A stretch of DNA of 64,000 nucleotides from Gammaproteobacteria bacterium (GCA_003353785.1 PIVX01000005.1:59148-123147); one strand, 5' to 3'; counted from the stretch's first letter, positions 17,893-27,868 are shown. The notes: generated by a model from the letters alone, not told the origin. Numbers and translations: made by a program.

Positions 17893-18921
17893 ATGAGTAT
17901 TTTCGACAACAGGCAAAAGATATTAATTGTTGGTCCTGCTTGGCTTGGGGATATGATTATGGCACAGAGTTTATTTAAGGAACTTCATAAGATTTATAAT
18001 TCACCTATTATTGATGTTTTAGCTCCTGACTGGTGTAGTAATATTTTAGCTAGAATGCCAGAAGTTAGAAAAACTATTACTATGACGGTTGGTCATGGCA
18101 GTCTTAATATAAGGGAACGATACTCCATCGGGAAAAAATTGAGGGCTGAAAATTATCTTGAGGCGATTATTTTGCCTAATTCGCTAAAATCTGCATTGAT
18201 CCCATTTTTTGCTAATATTAAAATACGTACAGGATGGCTTGGAGAAATGCGTTACGGGTTATTAAATAATTATACTAAACTTCAAAAAAAACAGTATCCT
18301 AGAATGGTTGAAAGGTTTGTTGCTCTTGCCTATTCTTTTAAAGATCACCAAAGCCTAAATAGGATATTTTATCCAGAATTGGTAATATCAAGTGATAATA
18401 TTAAAAGTCTCAAAGAAAAATACCAGTTGAAATTTAACAAGCCTGTAGTAGCGATGTGTCCAGGAGCAGCGTTTGGATCGGCTAAGCGTTGGCCAAAAGA
18501 ATATTATGCTGATGTTGCTAATCAATTGAAATCAACTTGGCAGATTTGGTTATTTGGTTCTAAGGAAGATTATGCTATTACTAGCTTTATTCAAAATTCT
18601 ACTAAAGGGAGGTGTTTAAATTTTGCTGGCGACACTACTCTAGAAGATGCTATTGATCTTATTTCATTGTCTAATATTGTATTAAGTAATGATTCAGGAT
18701 TAATGCATGTTTCTGCGGCATTGAATAAGCCGCTGATTGCTTTTTATGGCCCGACACCAGAAAATTTTGCTCCTCCGCTTGCTAAAAATACTGTTTCTTT
18801 ATATACAGATATTGAATGTAGACCTTGTCGAGCTAGAGAATGTCCTTTAAAGCATCATTTATGTATGTTGGAAATATTACCTAGTAATGTTATTGATCAT
18901 ATAAGAGAGTTAGTACCATGA
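17893..18921 (+). CDS. waaF: ADP-heptose:LPS heptosyltransferase II
   Basis: GT9 glycosyltransferase that adds the second L-glycero-D-manno-heptose to the LPS inner core on the cytoplasmic face. 342 residues. The N-terminal P-A-W-L-G-D block, the MCPGAAFGSAKRWP segment and the C-terminal nucleotide-sugar block NDSGLMHVSAAL...FYGPT are all present. The ending with C-R-x-C...C-P-L-K-H is typical of WaaF. Its TGA overlaps the ATG of waaC. Confidence 0.94.
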   Translation: MSIFDNRQKILIVGPAWLGDMIMAQSLFKELHKIYNSPIIDVLAPDWCSNILARMPEVRKTITMTVGHGSLNIRERYSIGKKLRAENYLEAIILPNSLKSALIPFFANIKIRTGWLGEMRYGLLNNYTKLQKKQYPRMVERFVALAYSFKDHQSLNRIFYPELVISSDNIKSLKEKYQLKFNKPVVAMCPGAAFGSAKRWPKEYYADVANQLKSTWQIWLFGSKEDYAITSFIQNSTKGRCLNFAGDTTLEDAIDLISLSNIVLSNDSGLMHVSAALNKPLIAFYGPTPENFAPPLAKNTVSLYTDIECRPCRARECPLKHHLCMLEILPSNVIDHIRELVP

Positions 18922-19880
18922 AAAAGATATTAGTGATTAAAGTTTCTTCCATGGGGGATATTGTACATGCTTTTCCAGCATTGTATGATGCTAAAAAAAA
19001 AATGTCAGATTTAGAATGTCATTGGGTTGTGGAAGAAAGTTTTCAAGACATAACTAGACTAAATAAGGATATTGATCTGTGTATCAAAGTAGCTATGCGT
19101 AGATGGAAGAACAATATAGTAGATAACTATAGAAAAGGGGAATATGGAGACTTTCTAAGAAGATTAAAAAAAGAAAATTACGATTATATTATTGATCCTC
19201 AAGGATTATTAAAAAGTTCAATTTTAGCTCTTATTGCCAAAGGGCCATCCTATGGTTTTGATATGAAATCTATTCGTGAACCTTTAGCCTCAGTCTTTTA
19301 TAATAATAAAATAAAAGTATCTAAATCATTACATGCTATAACTCGAATAAGAAAATTATTTGCCCATGCTCTTAACTACGAACTACCAGATGATGAACCA
19401 TGTTATAATTTAACAACAGAACAATTAAAGCTTAATTTTATTGTGCCTAGTGAATATGTAATTTTTTTGCATGGAACAAGCCGTAGTAATAAATGTTGGG
19501 ATGAAAAAAAATGGGTTGAGTTATCGAATATATTTGCTAAAGATAATATTCCTGTTTTGATTTTTTATAGTAATTTAGAAGAATATCAACGAACTAGTCG
19601 GATTGTCAGTAGATCTAGTAATATGACTTGTGTGCCAAAATGCTCATTATGGGAAATAGCTTGTTTGATCAGAAACGCTAACGGTTTGGTTGGACTAGAT
19701 ACAGGACTAACCCATCTAGCAGCTGCTTATGATATGCCTATGGTTTCATTATACGGCCCAACAAATATAGAATTAATAGGAACATTAGGTAATAATCAGT
19801 TACATAAAGATTTATATACAGTAACTCCAGATGAAGTATATATTACACTTAATTCTTTAATGAACAATAAGTCTGACTAG
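18918..19880 (+). CDS. waaC: LPS heptosyltransferase I
   Basis: GT9 enzyme that adds the first heptose to Kdo2-lipid A. 320 residues. The N-terminus MKKILVIKVSSMGDIVHAFP is the WaaC hallmark, and the GLDTGLTHLAAAYDMPMV...LYGPT donor-site block is near the C-terminus. It overlaps waaF by 4 bases (ATGA), so the two are translationally coupled. Its stop overlaps the stop of the convergent acyltransferase pseudogene. Confidence 0.94.
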   Translation: MKKILVIKVSSMGDIVHAFPALYDAKKKMSDLECHWVVEESFQDITRLNKDIDLCIKVAMRRWKNNIVDNYRKGEYGDFLRRLKKENYDYIIDPQGLLKSSILALIAKGPSYGFDMKSIREPLASVFYNNKIKVSKSLHAITRIRKLFAHALNYELPDDEPCYNLTTEQLKLNFIVPSEYVIFLHGTSRSNKCWDEKKWVELSNIFAKDNIPVLIFYSNLEEYQRTSRIVSRSSNMTCVPKCSLWEIACLIRNANGLVGLDTGLTHLAAAYDMPMVSLYGPTNIELIGTLGNNQLHKDLYTVTPDEVYITLNSLMNNKSD

Positions 19881-20560
19881 CGCTGTTTTTTTAATATTTT
19901 ATCATAAACATTAGTACCACCATCTGGAGTATTTTTGAATTTTTTATATTGCCATAAATACTGTTCTGGATTAGCACGGATAATCTTTTCATAAACCTTA
20001 TTAATTTGTTTGGTATCATCTTCAAGGGATTGGCTTGGAAAGTTAGCAAATTTTGGCTGGAAATTGAGTTAATACCCTTTATTCTACAGCAGGATACAGG
20101 GATCACTACAGCATTAGCTAATTTTGCTAATTTAGATGTGGAAGTAGAGGTAGCAGCATTTACTCCAAAAAAAGGTACAAATATACTCTGTTTTCTTCTT
20201 TGACCATGCTCAGGAGCAAACCATAATATTTCTTTAATTAGGATACTTGATGATTTTTGATATACCAGATTAAAGGGATAAATTAAATTGAACATTCTAC
20301 CAATAAACCTATTCCAAAAGAGATAAAACTTTCTCGTGCTAGAGCATGACGTTGTTGTTTTGGCATTGAAGCAAAAATAGATCAAGATTTATTTCAGTTG
20401 TTAATCTTCTCTTCTTAAAAAAAGTGTATGTAAATGGACCAATAAATTTCCCTATGGTAAGTATATATTTATATGGGAGAAACATGATTGGTTTGAGTAA
20501 CCACAGTATTATCTTGCATAAACCAAGTTTACATTTAGTAATTACTGTATATTTATTTTA
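19877..20560 (-). pseudogene. Lipid A late acyltransferase (LpxL/HtrB-like), degraded
   Basis: Minus-strand fragments in three frames rebuild an LpxL-type acyltransferase. The N-terminal part is ILWLLKPIMFLPYKYILTIG...KKRRLTTEINLDL; then SMPKQQRHALARESFISFGI. After a gap come WFAPEHGQRRKQSIFVPFFG and NAATSTSTSKLAKLANAVVIP, and finally NPEQYLWQYKKFKNTP. At least two frameshifts are needed. The middle of the protein, including the catalytic HX4D box that should lie before the WYAPDQ-like block, appears deleted. The gene is therefore non-functional. It sits between waaC and hldE, facing waaC. Confidence 0.8.
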
Positions 20561-20645
20561 CATAGTTAATAACTATCTTGATAGGATAGATCATTATAAG
20601 CAAACTATAGTATTATTATCAATGCGTATATTTGAAGGTGTGGGT

Positions 20646-22067
20646 ATGATCGAAGATATTAAAAAGCTATATAAATCAAGAGTGTTAGTAGTTGGTGATG
20701 TAATGTTGGATCGATATTGGCATGGTGATGCAAATAGAATTTCTCCTGAAGCACCTGTTCCAGTGATCAAGCTAAATAAACAAAAAGAGTTTCCAGGAGG
20801 TGCTGGGAATGTTGTGCTAAATATTGCTTCTCTTGGTGCGAGTGTTCATCTTATTGGTGCTATTGGTACTGATCATGAAGGTGATATTTTAAAGGGTTTG
20901 TTAACTGGTCCAGGAATTATTTCTGATATGATCCAAAATGATGATGTTCAAACAACAACTAAATTGAGAGTTATCAGTCAACAACAGCAATTGCTAAGAT
21001 TAGATCTTGAAGAACGAGTGAATACTATACAAGGGGATGTTTTATTAAAGAAATGCAAAAAGCATATTGATAATATAGATGTGATTATTTTATCTGATTA
21101 TGCTAAGGGAGTATTAGTTGAGCCAGAAGATTTGATTAACGAAGCAAGAAGCAGGAAAATTCCGGTTTTAGTTGATCCTAAAGGTAATAATTTTTCTAAA
21201 TATAAAGGTGCAAATATTTTAACTCCTAATAGGAAAGAGTTTGAGGATGTTGTTGGGAAATGGGACTCTCTAACTGAACTTATTAGTAAAGCAGCTCCAT
21301 TAATTAAAGAATTAGAGTTTGATGCATTAGTTGTTACTTTAGGTGCTGATGGCATGATAATGATAAACAAAGATGGTAATGTTGTGCAGATCCCTGCACA
21401 TACAGAAGAAGTTTTTGATGTAACTGGAGCTGGTGATACAGTAATAGCTTTATTAGGGTGTGCAATTGGACAAAATATTCAGTTGGATCGGGCAATGCAT
21501 ATTGCTAATCTTGGAGCTAGTTTAGTCGTCAAAAAATTAGGAGCAAGCTCTGTTGCAATTTCTGAGTTGGTTGACTCTGAAAAAAACCATAGTCATACGG
21601 GAGTTATATCTGTCGAAGAGTTGCAGCATCTAGTTAGAGATGCAAAAAACCGTGGACAAAAAATAGTAATGACTAATGGATGTTTTGATATCGTTCATGC
21701 TGGCCATGTATCTTATTTAAAAAAGGCTAAAAATTTAGGAGATAAGTTGATTGTTGCTATTAATGAAGATGATTCTGTAAAAAAATTGAAGGGTAAGAAT
21801 AGGCCAATTCATACACTAAAGCACCGCCAGGAAGTTATTGCTGAGCTACAATCTGTTAATTGGGTGGTATCTTTTAGTGAAGATACCCCTCAAAATTTAA
21901 TTGATAAAATAATTCCTGATATTTTGGTGAAAGGTGGTGATTATAGCATTGATAATATTGTAGGAGCAGACACAGTTATAGCTAATGGAGGTACAGTAGA
22001 AGTTCTAGATTTTGAGGATGGATTATCTACTACTAGTATCCTAGAAAATTTGTCATCTGTTCCATAA
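20646..22067 (+). CDS. hldE: Bifunctional heptose-7-phosphate kinase / heptose-1-phosphate adenylyltransferase
   Basis: Makes ADP-heptose precursor for the LPS core. With this start it has 473 residues, close to E. coli HldE (477). The N-terminal ribokinase-like domain shows VVGDVMLDRYW, ISPEAPVPV, GGAGNVVLNIASLGA and the catalytic DVTGAGDT. The C-terminal nucleotidyltransferase shows TNGCFDIVHAGHVSYL. I chose ATG 20646 (MIEDIKKLYKSRVLVVGDV) because it matches the family and follows GAAGGTG. The same frame is open 222 bases further upstream, but that part is antisense to the lpxL pseudogene and has no homology. waaF, waaC and hldE together serve heptose addition. Confidence 0.93.
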   Translation: MIEDIKKLYKSRVLVVGDVMLDRYWHGDANRISPEAPVPVIKLNKQKEFPGGAGNVVLNIASLGASVHLIGAIGTDHEGDILKGLLTGPGIISDMIQNDDVQTTTKLRVISQQQQLLRLDLEERVNTIQGDVLLKKCKKHIDNIDVIILSDYAKGVLVEPEDLINEARSRKIPVLVDPKGNNFSKYKGANILTPNRKEFEDVVGKWDSLTELISKAAPLIKELEFDALVVTLGADGMIMINKDGNVVQIPAHTEEVFDVTGAGDTVIALLGCAIGQNIQLDRAMHIANLGASLVVKKLGASSVAISELVDSEKNHSHTGVISVEELQHLVRDAKNRGQKIVMTNGCFDIVHAGHVSYLKKAKNLGDKLIVAINEDDSVKKLKGKNRPIHTLKHRQEVIAELQSVNWVVSFSEDTPQNLIDKIIPDILVKGGDYSIDNIVGADTVIANGGTVEVLDFEDGLSTTSILENLSSVP

Positions 22068-22199
22068 AATACCGTGCTGCTGGGGGTGGGGGTATTAGGT
22101 GTATTTTGAGAGCTAATATATTCTTTGATACTCTCTAAAACTACTACGTCGAATGGAATAACTAGAAGAGCACAAGCAATTGCAGAGTTTGGTTTAGAG

Positions 22200-23228
22200 T
22201 TAAAAGTCATCTGCTGAAGGTATAGGTATATTGTCACCTCCAGCACCTGCGAATGCTTCTGCTTGCTGATTAAGTGCTTTTCTTAAATCTATTCCTTGAG
22301 CTATTAATGTTGAGAAAGAAACCATGATTCTTTCATTTTGTTTTCTAGTTAAATGTAATAATCTTTGAATTTCAGTTAATACATATAAAGACTCTCTTTG
22401 GAGCTCTATGGGTGATGCAGCTTCCATAGTAGAATACCAATTAGGATCGCCAATACGTTTTAGAATACGTGATTCCTCAACTTCCAGGATACTTGCATCT
22501 GGTTTTGGTGAGTTATTTGCATTTGTAAGTCCAGCCAGGGTTCCGAGCCCAGGAATAATTTCTCGTTGTCTTAAAACATGATAAAGATTTGATAAAGCTA
22601 CTCCTTGTTGTGCATTTAAAGCCCATATATACCCTAGATGTGCTTGGTACTTTGTTGTGTCTTGATCAAAATCAGCAAGTCCTTTAACTTCTGTTGGGTT
22701 TGCAGCCCCTAAAAGTAATAAAATAAAATTTGTTGCATCTAACCCTTGTTCATTACCTTTATTATCAGATGATAAACCATCTATAGCTGATTTAGCTAGT
22801 AGACTATCAACATTTAACCCGGCATTTTTAGGGTTTGGATTTATTGGTAGTATATTAGTAGGTGTTATTCCATAAAAAGCTCCTGCAGGGTCTATATAAT
22901 TTGAAATATTGATAAAATTTGATAAAGTTCCATTAATAACGGTCTGTGTATCATTAGTACTTGAGGTAGCCATGAGGTCTGATTGTGTCTTTAATGTAGT
23001 GAAGAGCTGAGCATTAAGTCCTGGTGTTGCAGGAGTTAATGGTATTCCAGCGGGATTAACTTTAAGATAATTAGTCAAATAATTTGTCCAGAATGTATCT
23101 GTATTAGTTGAGATATTTGATGTATGACCCTCAATTTTTTCAAGAAGAGCATTATCGGTTTCAGCATTTAGCGTAGATAGAAATGCACAAATTATAGTTG
23201 TTACTATAAAATGATGTGTTGATCTCAT
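22200..23228 (-). CDS. icmX: Dot/Icm protein IcmX
   Basis: 342-residue exported protein with a signal peptide (cleavage near LNA-ET at about 22) and an Asn/Thr-rich mature part. Its place directly after icmW (12-base gap), the exported nature and the C-terminal helical part (ELQRESLYVLTEIQRLLHL) match IcmX, a periplasmic or secreted factor needed for pore formation and intracellular growth in Legionella. It is shorter than Legionella IcmX (about 466). Sequence conservation in this family is low, so the call rests largely on context. It is convergent with hldE. Confidence 0.75.
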   Translation of the reverse strand: MRSTHHFIVTTIICAFLSTLNAETDNALLEKIEGHTSNISTNTDTFWTNYLTNYLKVNPAGIPLTPATPGLNAQLFTTLKTQSDLMATSSTNDTQTVINGTLSNFINISNYIDPAGAFYGITPTNILPINPNPKNAGLNVDSLLAKSAIDGLSSDNKGNEQGLDATNFILLLLGAANPTEVKGLADFDQDTTKYQAHLGYIWALNAQQGVALSNLYHVLRQREIIPGLGTLAGLTNANNSPKPDASILEVEESRILKRIGDPNWYSTMEAASPIELQRESLYVLTEIQRLLHLTRKQNERIMVSFSTLIAQGIDLRKALNQQAEAFAGAGGDNIPIPSADDF

Positions 23229-23240
23229 AATTTTCCTTAT

Positions 23241-23699
23241 TTATAGGGGCTCATCTTCCATAGCCTGTATTAGCATTTGAAATCTTTTCTTTGAGAATAT
23301 TCGATTAGCTAATCTTATCCGTTCAAAAATTAAATTTCTTTTTAAAAAAATCCCATAACAATCATTATCTTGCGCACATTTTTCTTCAGCGAAGGCAATT
23401 AGTCTGGATGAAAACCCTGGACTATATTGATCCAATATTTGGAGTATTCTAAGATTTCTACCGAATTTGATAGACGAAATGATCTTAATAATATCTTCAT
23501 CAATATCTAGATCTCCGATGTCTACCATGGATAAGTCATCAAAATTTTCGCCAAGTTTGGTGATTTCATTTTCGATATTCTCATTTCCTCCTAGAGTCCA
23601 GGTTTCTACGCTTTCGATGAAAGTAATGATTTTGAATAAAATTTGATCTTCTTGAGAGTGCCAATAACTATTAACACCATCTATACTTAAATCAACCAT
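23241..23699 (-). CDS. icmW: Dot/Icm adaptor IcmW
   Basis: 152-residue acidic cytoplasmic protein. With IcmS it forms the adaptor that loads effectors onto the DotL coupling complex. Family-typical blocks are visible: ITFIESVETWTLGGN near the N-terminus, IKFGRNLRILQILD in the middle, and FLKRNLIFERIRLANRIF near the C-terminus; the length matches Legionella IcmW (151). icmX follows directly. icmV, normally upstream of icmW, is not found here: the 254 bases up to dotB hold no gene. Confidence 0.93.
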   Translation of the reverse strand: MVDLSIDGVNSYWHSQEDQILFKIITFIESVETWTLGGNENIENEITKLGENFDDLSMVDIGDLDIDEDIIKIISSIKFGRNLRILQILDQYSPGFSSRLIAFAEEKCAQDNDCYGIFLKRNLIFERIRLANRIFSKKRFQMLIQAMEDEPL

Positions 23700-23953
23700 G
23701 TTAATTAAACATTTCCTTGTAAAATAGTTGAATACACCTTAATTTTTACTAATAAGTTTTCCTTACCAATAATTTTAGACCATAAATAAACTATTTTCTT
23801 ATATAAAGAAAATTAACTGATATTTGAGGCTATTGGCTTTATTTAAGCTAGATTTTGGCCACTTCTTATGGGTTATATTGGAATTTTGATAAAGTATTAT
23901 AACGGGTTATTTATAAACATAGTTCATACTAAAAATTCACGAGTCAATCTAAT

Positions 23954-25096
23954 TTAGCCAAGATCTTGAGTACCAGCTGTCAATATTTTATATTCTCTCT
24001 CGGCAATTTTTCCTTCTTTGAATGCTTTAGTGGCCACTACTCCCATAGTTTGCCCATGCTCTATTACTAATTTTCGAGTAGCTGAAGTTACTTTTTCATG
24101 ATGAACAGATAATAATTGATCACGTATGTTGTCGTCAAAAACTAAGAATTCACGCAGAGCGATGCGTTTACCATCTGTTGATGGTACTAGTTTTTGCCAG
24201 ATGCACAAACGTATAGTTTCTAGGATGTCTATAGTTCTTCCTTGGCGCTCGTCGCTTGGAAAACTTGTTACCAATCTTCTGATGGTTTCTGCTACTCCAG
24301 TAGTATGCAAAGTCGTGTAAACTGGATGTCCGGTAAGAGCGGCTTCAAGTGAGGCACTAATTGTTTCAGCATCACGTGATTCGCCAACAAGTATCAGTCT
24401 TGGTTTTCTTCTTAAGGCATTCCTTACACCTAGTTCAAAAGATCCAATATGACGAGGTATCTCTGATTGACTTACTATTGCTGAGTCAGTTTTAATTTCA
24501 TCGTAAACAAATTCTATAGGAGATTCGTAAGTTAATACTTTTCTATGACTTTCTTTCTCCTCAATAATCTTTCTGATAATTGATGCTAGTAAAGTACTTT
24601 TACCTGAGCCTGTGGCACCTGTAACGTAAACAAGGCCGTCTTCTGGAGCCATGGAGTTTATTATACCTTCTTCCAGATTTAGTTGTCCTATAGATGGAGG
24701 AGTTGTTGGAACAGTTCTTAGGGTAATTTGAATGCCATCATGTCCTTCTATTAAGCACCCAGTAGCATTTACCCGAAAACGTAATCTTTCTGTACGGCTG
24801 GGTCTAAACTCGTATTGAGTATCAATGTCATTACCACTGAGGATTTGGGCTACTCCATTTGGGCCATATATTTCATTGATGAGATCTCCAACTTCAGTAT
24901 TTGAGATAGTTCTTCTTGTTACCTTTTTAAGTCTACCAAATATTTCAGCATAAATTTGATAACCGCTCTGAATAGTTATATCGGAGGCATCGAGTGCTGT
25001 AGTAAATTCTAATAATCTATTGAGATGCGTTGGTGCAAATCTAGTTGGCTCATCAGGTAAGAAAATATCATTATTATTCTGTGATTTATCTGTCAT
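23954..25096 (-). CDS. dotB: Dot/Icm secretion ATPase DotB
   Basis: Cytoplasmic hexameric ATPase of the VirB11/PilT class that docks on DotO at the base of the type IVB machine. 380 residues with this start (Legionella 377). Walker A GATGSGKST is at about 160-168, with the Asp-box and Walker B region (LRRKPRLILVGESRD) and the His-box (TGHPVYTTLHTTG) following. I chose ATG 25096 because it overlaps the dotC stop in an ATGA junction; an in-frame ATG seven codons upstream (25117) is possible but lies inside dotC. It is the last gene of dotD-dotC-dotB. Confidence 0.96.
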   Translation of the reverse strand: MTDKSQNNNDIFLPDEPTRFAPTHLNRLLEFTTALDASDITIQSGYQIYAEIFGRLKKVTRRTISNTEVGDLINEIYGPNGVAQILSGNDIDTQYEFRPSRTERLRFRVNATGCLIEGHDGIQITLRTVPTTPPSIGQLNLEEGIINSMAPEDGLVYVTGATGSGKSTLLASIIRKIIEEKESHRKVLTYESPIEFVYDEIKTDSAIVSQSEIPRHIGSFELGVRNALRRKPRLILVGESRDAETISASLEAALTGHPVYTTLHTTGVAETIRRLVTSFPSDERQGRTIDILETIRLCIWQKLVPSTDGKRIALREFLVFDDNIRDQLLSVHHEKVTSATRKLVIEHGQTMGVVATKAFKEGKIAEREYKILTAGTQDLG

Positions 25097-25890
25097 TGTT
25101 GAATTACTGTATTCCATTCTTCTGGATTGAGTTTTAATCCTGGCATAGCAGTTATTCTAAGTACTTGATCATTTACTCTCATTTCATTGCTATTGCCTGT
25201 AATCCCAAGTGTAGTTAATCCAACATGTGGAGTGCTGACCATGCTTCGAGCTAAAAGAACTTTATATAATATCATTCCCTGAAAATCTTGAGCAAGCTTA
25301 TTTAGATTATTTTTAAACATAGAATTTGCTTGTTTAATACCATAATTCCATCCTCTAGTTGTAGCCTCTTTCCAAGTTTTTCTTTCTTGCCTACTGATAG
25401 GAAGTAAAGCATTGTCTGGTTTTTGAGGTGGCAGATGTTCTAACCATAAATAGTTCCGCCAATTAGGAGCTGTTGTGACAAATTTAGCTTGTTTTAAAAT
25501 AAGATATGCTCTATCAGCGATTCTCAAAGATTCGCCATTTGGGTCAATATTAAAGTTATCTTTACTTGCTATTAATACAGGGCAAAGAATATTATCTTCT
25601 AATAACATCTGTTGAAAATTGAAGATATGATCAAGTTTCTTACTATGTTTTGTTAAAGTCGCATTAATTATTTTTGTTTGCTTTGCTAAACCAGATTGTG
25701 CTCCAACTGAAATAGCCGTTTCTCTTATAGCCTGTTCACGAAATTTTTTTGTTGCTGAAGAGTTTTCCCGTGTTTGTATTGCTTGGATTTGATGTAGAGA
25801 TTTTAGTGACTCAGTGCCACCTGTATTTGTACATCCAGCCATTGTTAATATAATTAACATGCATACAATAGGCAGTTTAAATGGTTGCAT
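25093..25890 (-). CDS. dotC: Dot/Icm outer-membrane lipoprotein DotC
   Basis: Lipoprotein that with DotD recruits DotH to the outer membrane to form the core-complex ring. 265 residues with signal peptide and lipobox LTMAGC at about 15-20. Conserved DotC features include the QQMLLEDNILCPVL region and the WxxWLxH-like segment NWRNYLWLEHLPPQ. It overlaps dotD by 14 bases and dotB by 4, so the three are translationally linked. Confidence 0.94.
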   Translation of the reverse strand: MQPFKLPIVCMLIILTMAGCTNTGGTESLKSLHQIQAIQTRENSSATKKFREQAIRETAISVGAQSGLAKQTKIINATLTKHSKKLDHIFNFQQMLLEDNILCPVLIASKDNFNIDPNGESLRIADRAYLILKQAKFVTTAPNWRNYLWLEHLPPQKPDNALLPISRQERKTWKEATTRGWNYGIKQANSMFKNNLNKLAQDFQGMILYKVLLARSMVSTPHVGLTTLGITGNSNEMRVNDQVLRITAMPGLKLNPEEWNTVIQQ

Positions 25891-26347
25891 ATCTAAGCTC
25901 TATTACTTTCTTCCTTTGATAAACTCTGATCTCAGCTTTATCATTTGCTTGATAATGTACATCTCTTAGAATATGAGCCAATGGTCTATTTTTACTATTA
26001 ATAGTTATTATAATTGGTACACTTGGTTCTTTACCTAATTTTCTGAATTTATACTTACTTGCTTTAGATATATGTTTTACTAAAGGTTCAATAGGACCTG
26101 ACCAGTCTATGGATGCAGTGCCTTGCATGTCCCATGCATCTGGGTTAACAAATTTCTTGTTTTTAAGAGGGGGAGTTGCACTTTGTTGAATGCTTACTAA
26201 TTTTACCATAGCTTTGCTAATAGACTCTGCAGCTTCAGCAATTTGTATTTCTGCACTATTATCAATTTTAGGTGTATATACTGTGCGTGTATTAAAGCAT
26301 CCAGCCATTAACAGTAAACATATCCATATGCATATAAATCTTTTCAT
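25877..26347 (-). CDS. dotD: Dot/Icm outer-membrane lipoprotein DotD
   Basis: 156-residue lipoprotein with lipobox LLMAGC at about 12-17. The C-terminal part (about 80-156; SIDWSGPIEPLVKHIS...INSKNRPLAHILRDV) resembles the secretin N-type fold known for DotD. It helps target DotH to the outer membrane. It is the first gene of dotDCB; the promoter is expected in 26348-26450, where TTGACA (minus strand) is visible about 80 bases upstream. Confidence 0.93.
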   Translation of the reverse strand: MKRFICIWICLLLMAGCFNTRTVYTPKIDNSAEIQIAEAAESISKAMVKLVSIQQSATPPLKNKKFVNPDAWDMQGTASIDWSGPIEPLVKHISKASKYKFRKLGKEPSVPIIITINSKNRPLAHILRDVHYQANDKAEIRVYQRKKVIELRYATI

Positions 26348-26542
26348 GTATTCTGTAATTAAAGGTTAAAATTAAATTATCAAGTGTATTTTTAATCTAG
26401 TAAAGACGTTGAAGTTATGTCAAGTATCTTACATTTTTAGCTGTATTTCGAGTTGCTAGACAGACCATCTAGTGCTATCCTTGAGCAAGAGGGGAAAAAA
26501 TATATCCCTGGTATTGGTTCTAAATTTGAGGTATTTATTATA

Positions 26543-27868
26543 ATGAAATTCTTAAATTATTTTTATGGATCAAAATATTACTTTGAACCAAAAGTAGCTA
26601 TAATATTTTTTCTTGGAATATCTAGTGGTATACCTTTTTTACTATTATTATCAACTCTTACTGTATGGTTATTAGAAACGGGTTTCTCTAAGACCAGTAT
26701 TGGGTTAATGGCGTGGGTTACTTTACCGTATACATTAAAATTTTTGTGGTCTCCTTTTTTTGATAAGTATAGATTACCTATATTATCCGATATACTAGGT
26801 AATAAGAGAGCTTGGCTGATTTTTATCCAAATATTATTGATTATTGCTATTTTTGGGTTAGCAAATAGTGATCCTGCAAAGGATATACCAAGAGTAATTT
26901 TTTTTGCTTTTATCGTAGGTTTTTTTTCTAGCTGCCAGGATATATTAATAGAAGGTTATAGGATTGATTCTCTGACAATTAGTAAAGCTTCTTTTGGAGC
27001 AGGAGCCAGTGTTGTAGGTTATAGAGTAGGAATGTTAATAGCTAGTGCAGGCGCTTTATATCTATCAACTATTTTTAGCTGGCAATGGGTTTACAGTTTT
27101 ATGGCAGTATTTTTGGTAATTGGTATTATCGCAAATCTTTGTTCTCATGAACCTGAAATATTTCATAATAAATCTTCAACTGTTGAAGGTAATAGCGATA
27201 AAACTTTAGTAAAATTTTTTATATTACCGCTCCGGACTATACTAGCTAGATCTGATTGCCTATTAATATTTATTTTTATTCTTAGTTTTAAAGCGAGTGA
27301 CACCATTTTAAATACAATGAATATGCCATTCCTAATCGAATTAGGCTTTTCTAAAATAGAAATAGCACATGTAGCAAAGACCTTCGGAATTCTTGCTATG
27401 ATAATAGGCGGAATTTTTGGCAGTTTCTTATTGAATAAATTTAGTTTAAGTAATGTATTGATATTGTGTCTCACCTTACAGATTATATCTATACTATTGT
27501 TTATTTTACAAGGAGTGAGTAAAAACGATATTAGAGTGTTATTTATGACTATGGGAGTGGAGAATTTTACTAGTGGTATGAACCAAGTTATCTTAATTTA
27601 TTATTTAACTTTAATATGTAAAGGTTCAATGAGTGGAATTTTGTTTGCGATAATGACATCTGTCTCATCTTTTGATAGAGTACTAGTATCAATGGTTGCT
27701 GGGTGGTTTGCTGAGCACTTATCTTGGGTAGGTTTTTTTGCTGTCTCAGGATTATGCGTGGTGCCAGCAATCTGTATTTTATATAGATATACCGAGCATT
27801 TTGCTGAAGTTAAAAGCACCAGAACCAATGAAGTTGTGGATTTTTTACCACGTTTTCTAATACAATAG
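26543..27868 (+). CDS. AmpG-like MFS permease
   Basis: 441 residues with about 12 membrane helices. The first region (LGISSGIPFLLLLSTLTVWL), the loop SPFFDKYRLPIL and the DILIEGYRID motif match the AmpG family, which imports anhydromuropeptides for cell-wall recycling; related MFS members move other solutes in intracellular bacteria. I chose ATG 26543: the frame is open back to a TTG at 26453, but the added 30 residues are not membrane-like and precede the family start. The substrate is inferred only. Confidence 0.82.
   Translation: MKFLNYFYGSKYYFEPKVAIIFFLGISSGIPFLLLLSTLTVWLLETGFSKTSIGLMAWVTLPYTLKFLWSPFFDKYRLPILSDILGNKRAWLIFIQILLIIAIFGLANSDPAKDIPRVIFFAFIVGFFSSCQDILIEGYRIDSLTISKASFGAGASVVGYRVGMLIASAGALYLSTIFSWQWVYSFMAVFLVIGIIANLCSHEPEIFHNKSSTVEGNSDKTLVKFFILPLRTILARSDCLLIFIFILSFKASDTILNTMNMPFLIELGFSKIEIAHVAKTFGILAMIIGGIFGSFLLNKFSLSNVLILCLTLQIISILLFILQGVSKNDIRVLFMTMGVENFTSGMNQVILIYYLTLICKGSMSGILFAIMTSVSSFDRVLVSMVAGWFAEHLSWVGFFAVSGLCVVPAICILYRYTEHFAEVKSTRTNEVVDFLPRFLIQ

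Noticed and set aside
20424..20645. N-terminal extension of HldE by 74 residues
   Set aside because: The extension is antisense to the lpxL pseudogene, does not match HldE, and a family-consistent ATG with a ribosome binding site lies at 20646.
21941..22246. Minus-strand frame of 101 codons after icmX
   Set aside because: It overlaps the 3' end of hldE by 127 bases and icmX by 47, and has no ribosome binding site or recognisable domain.
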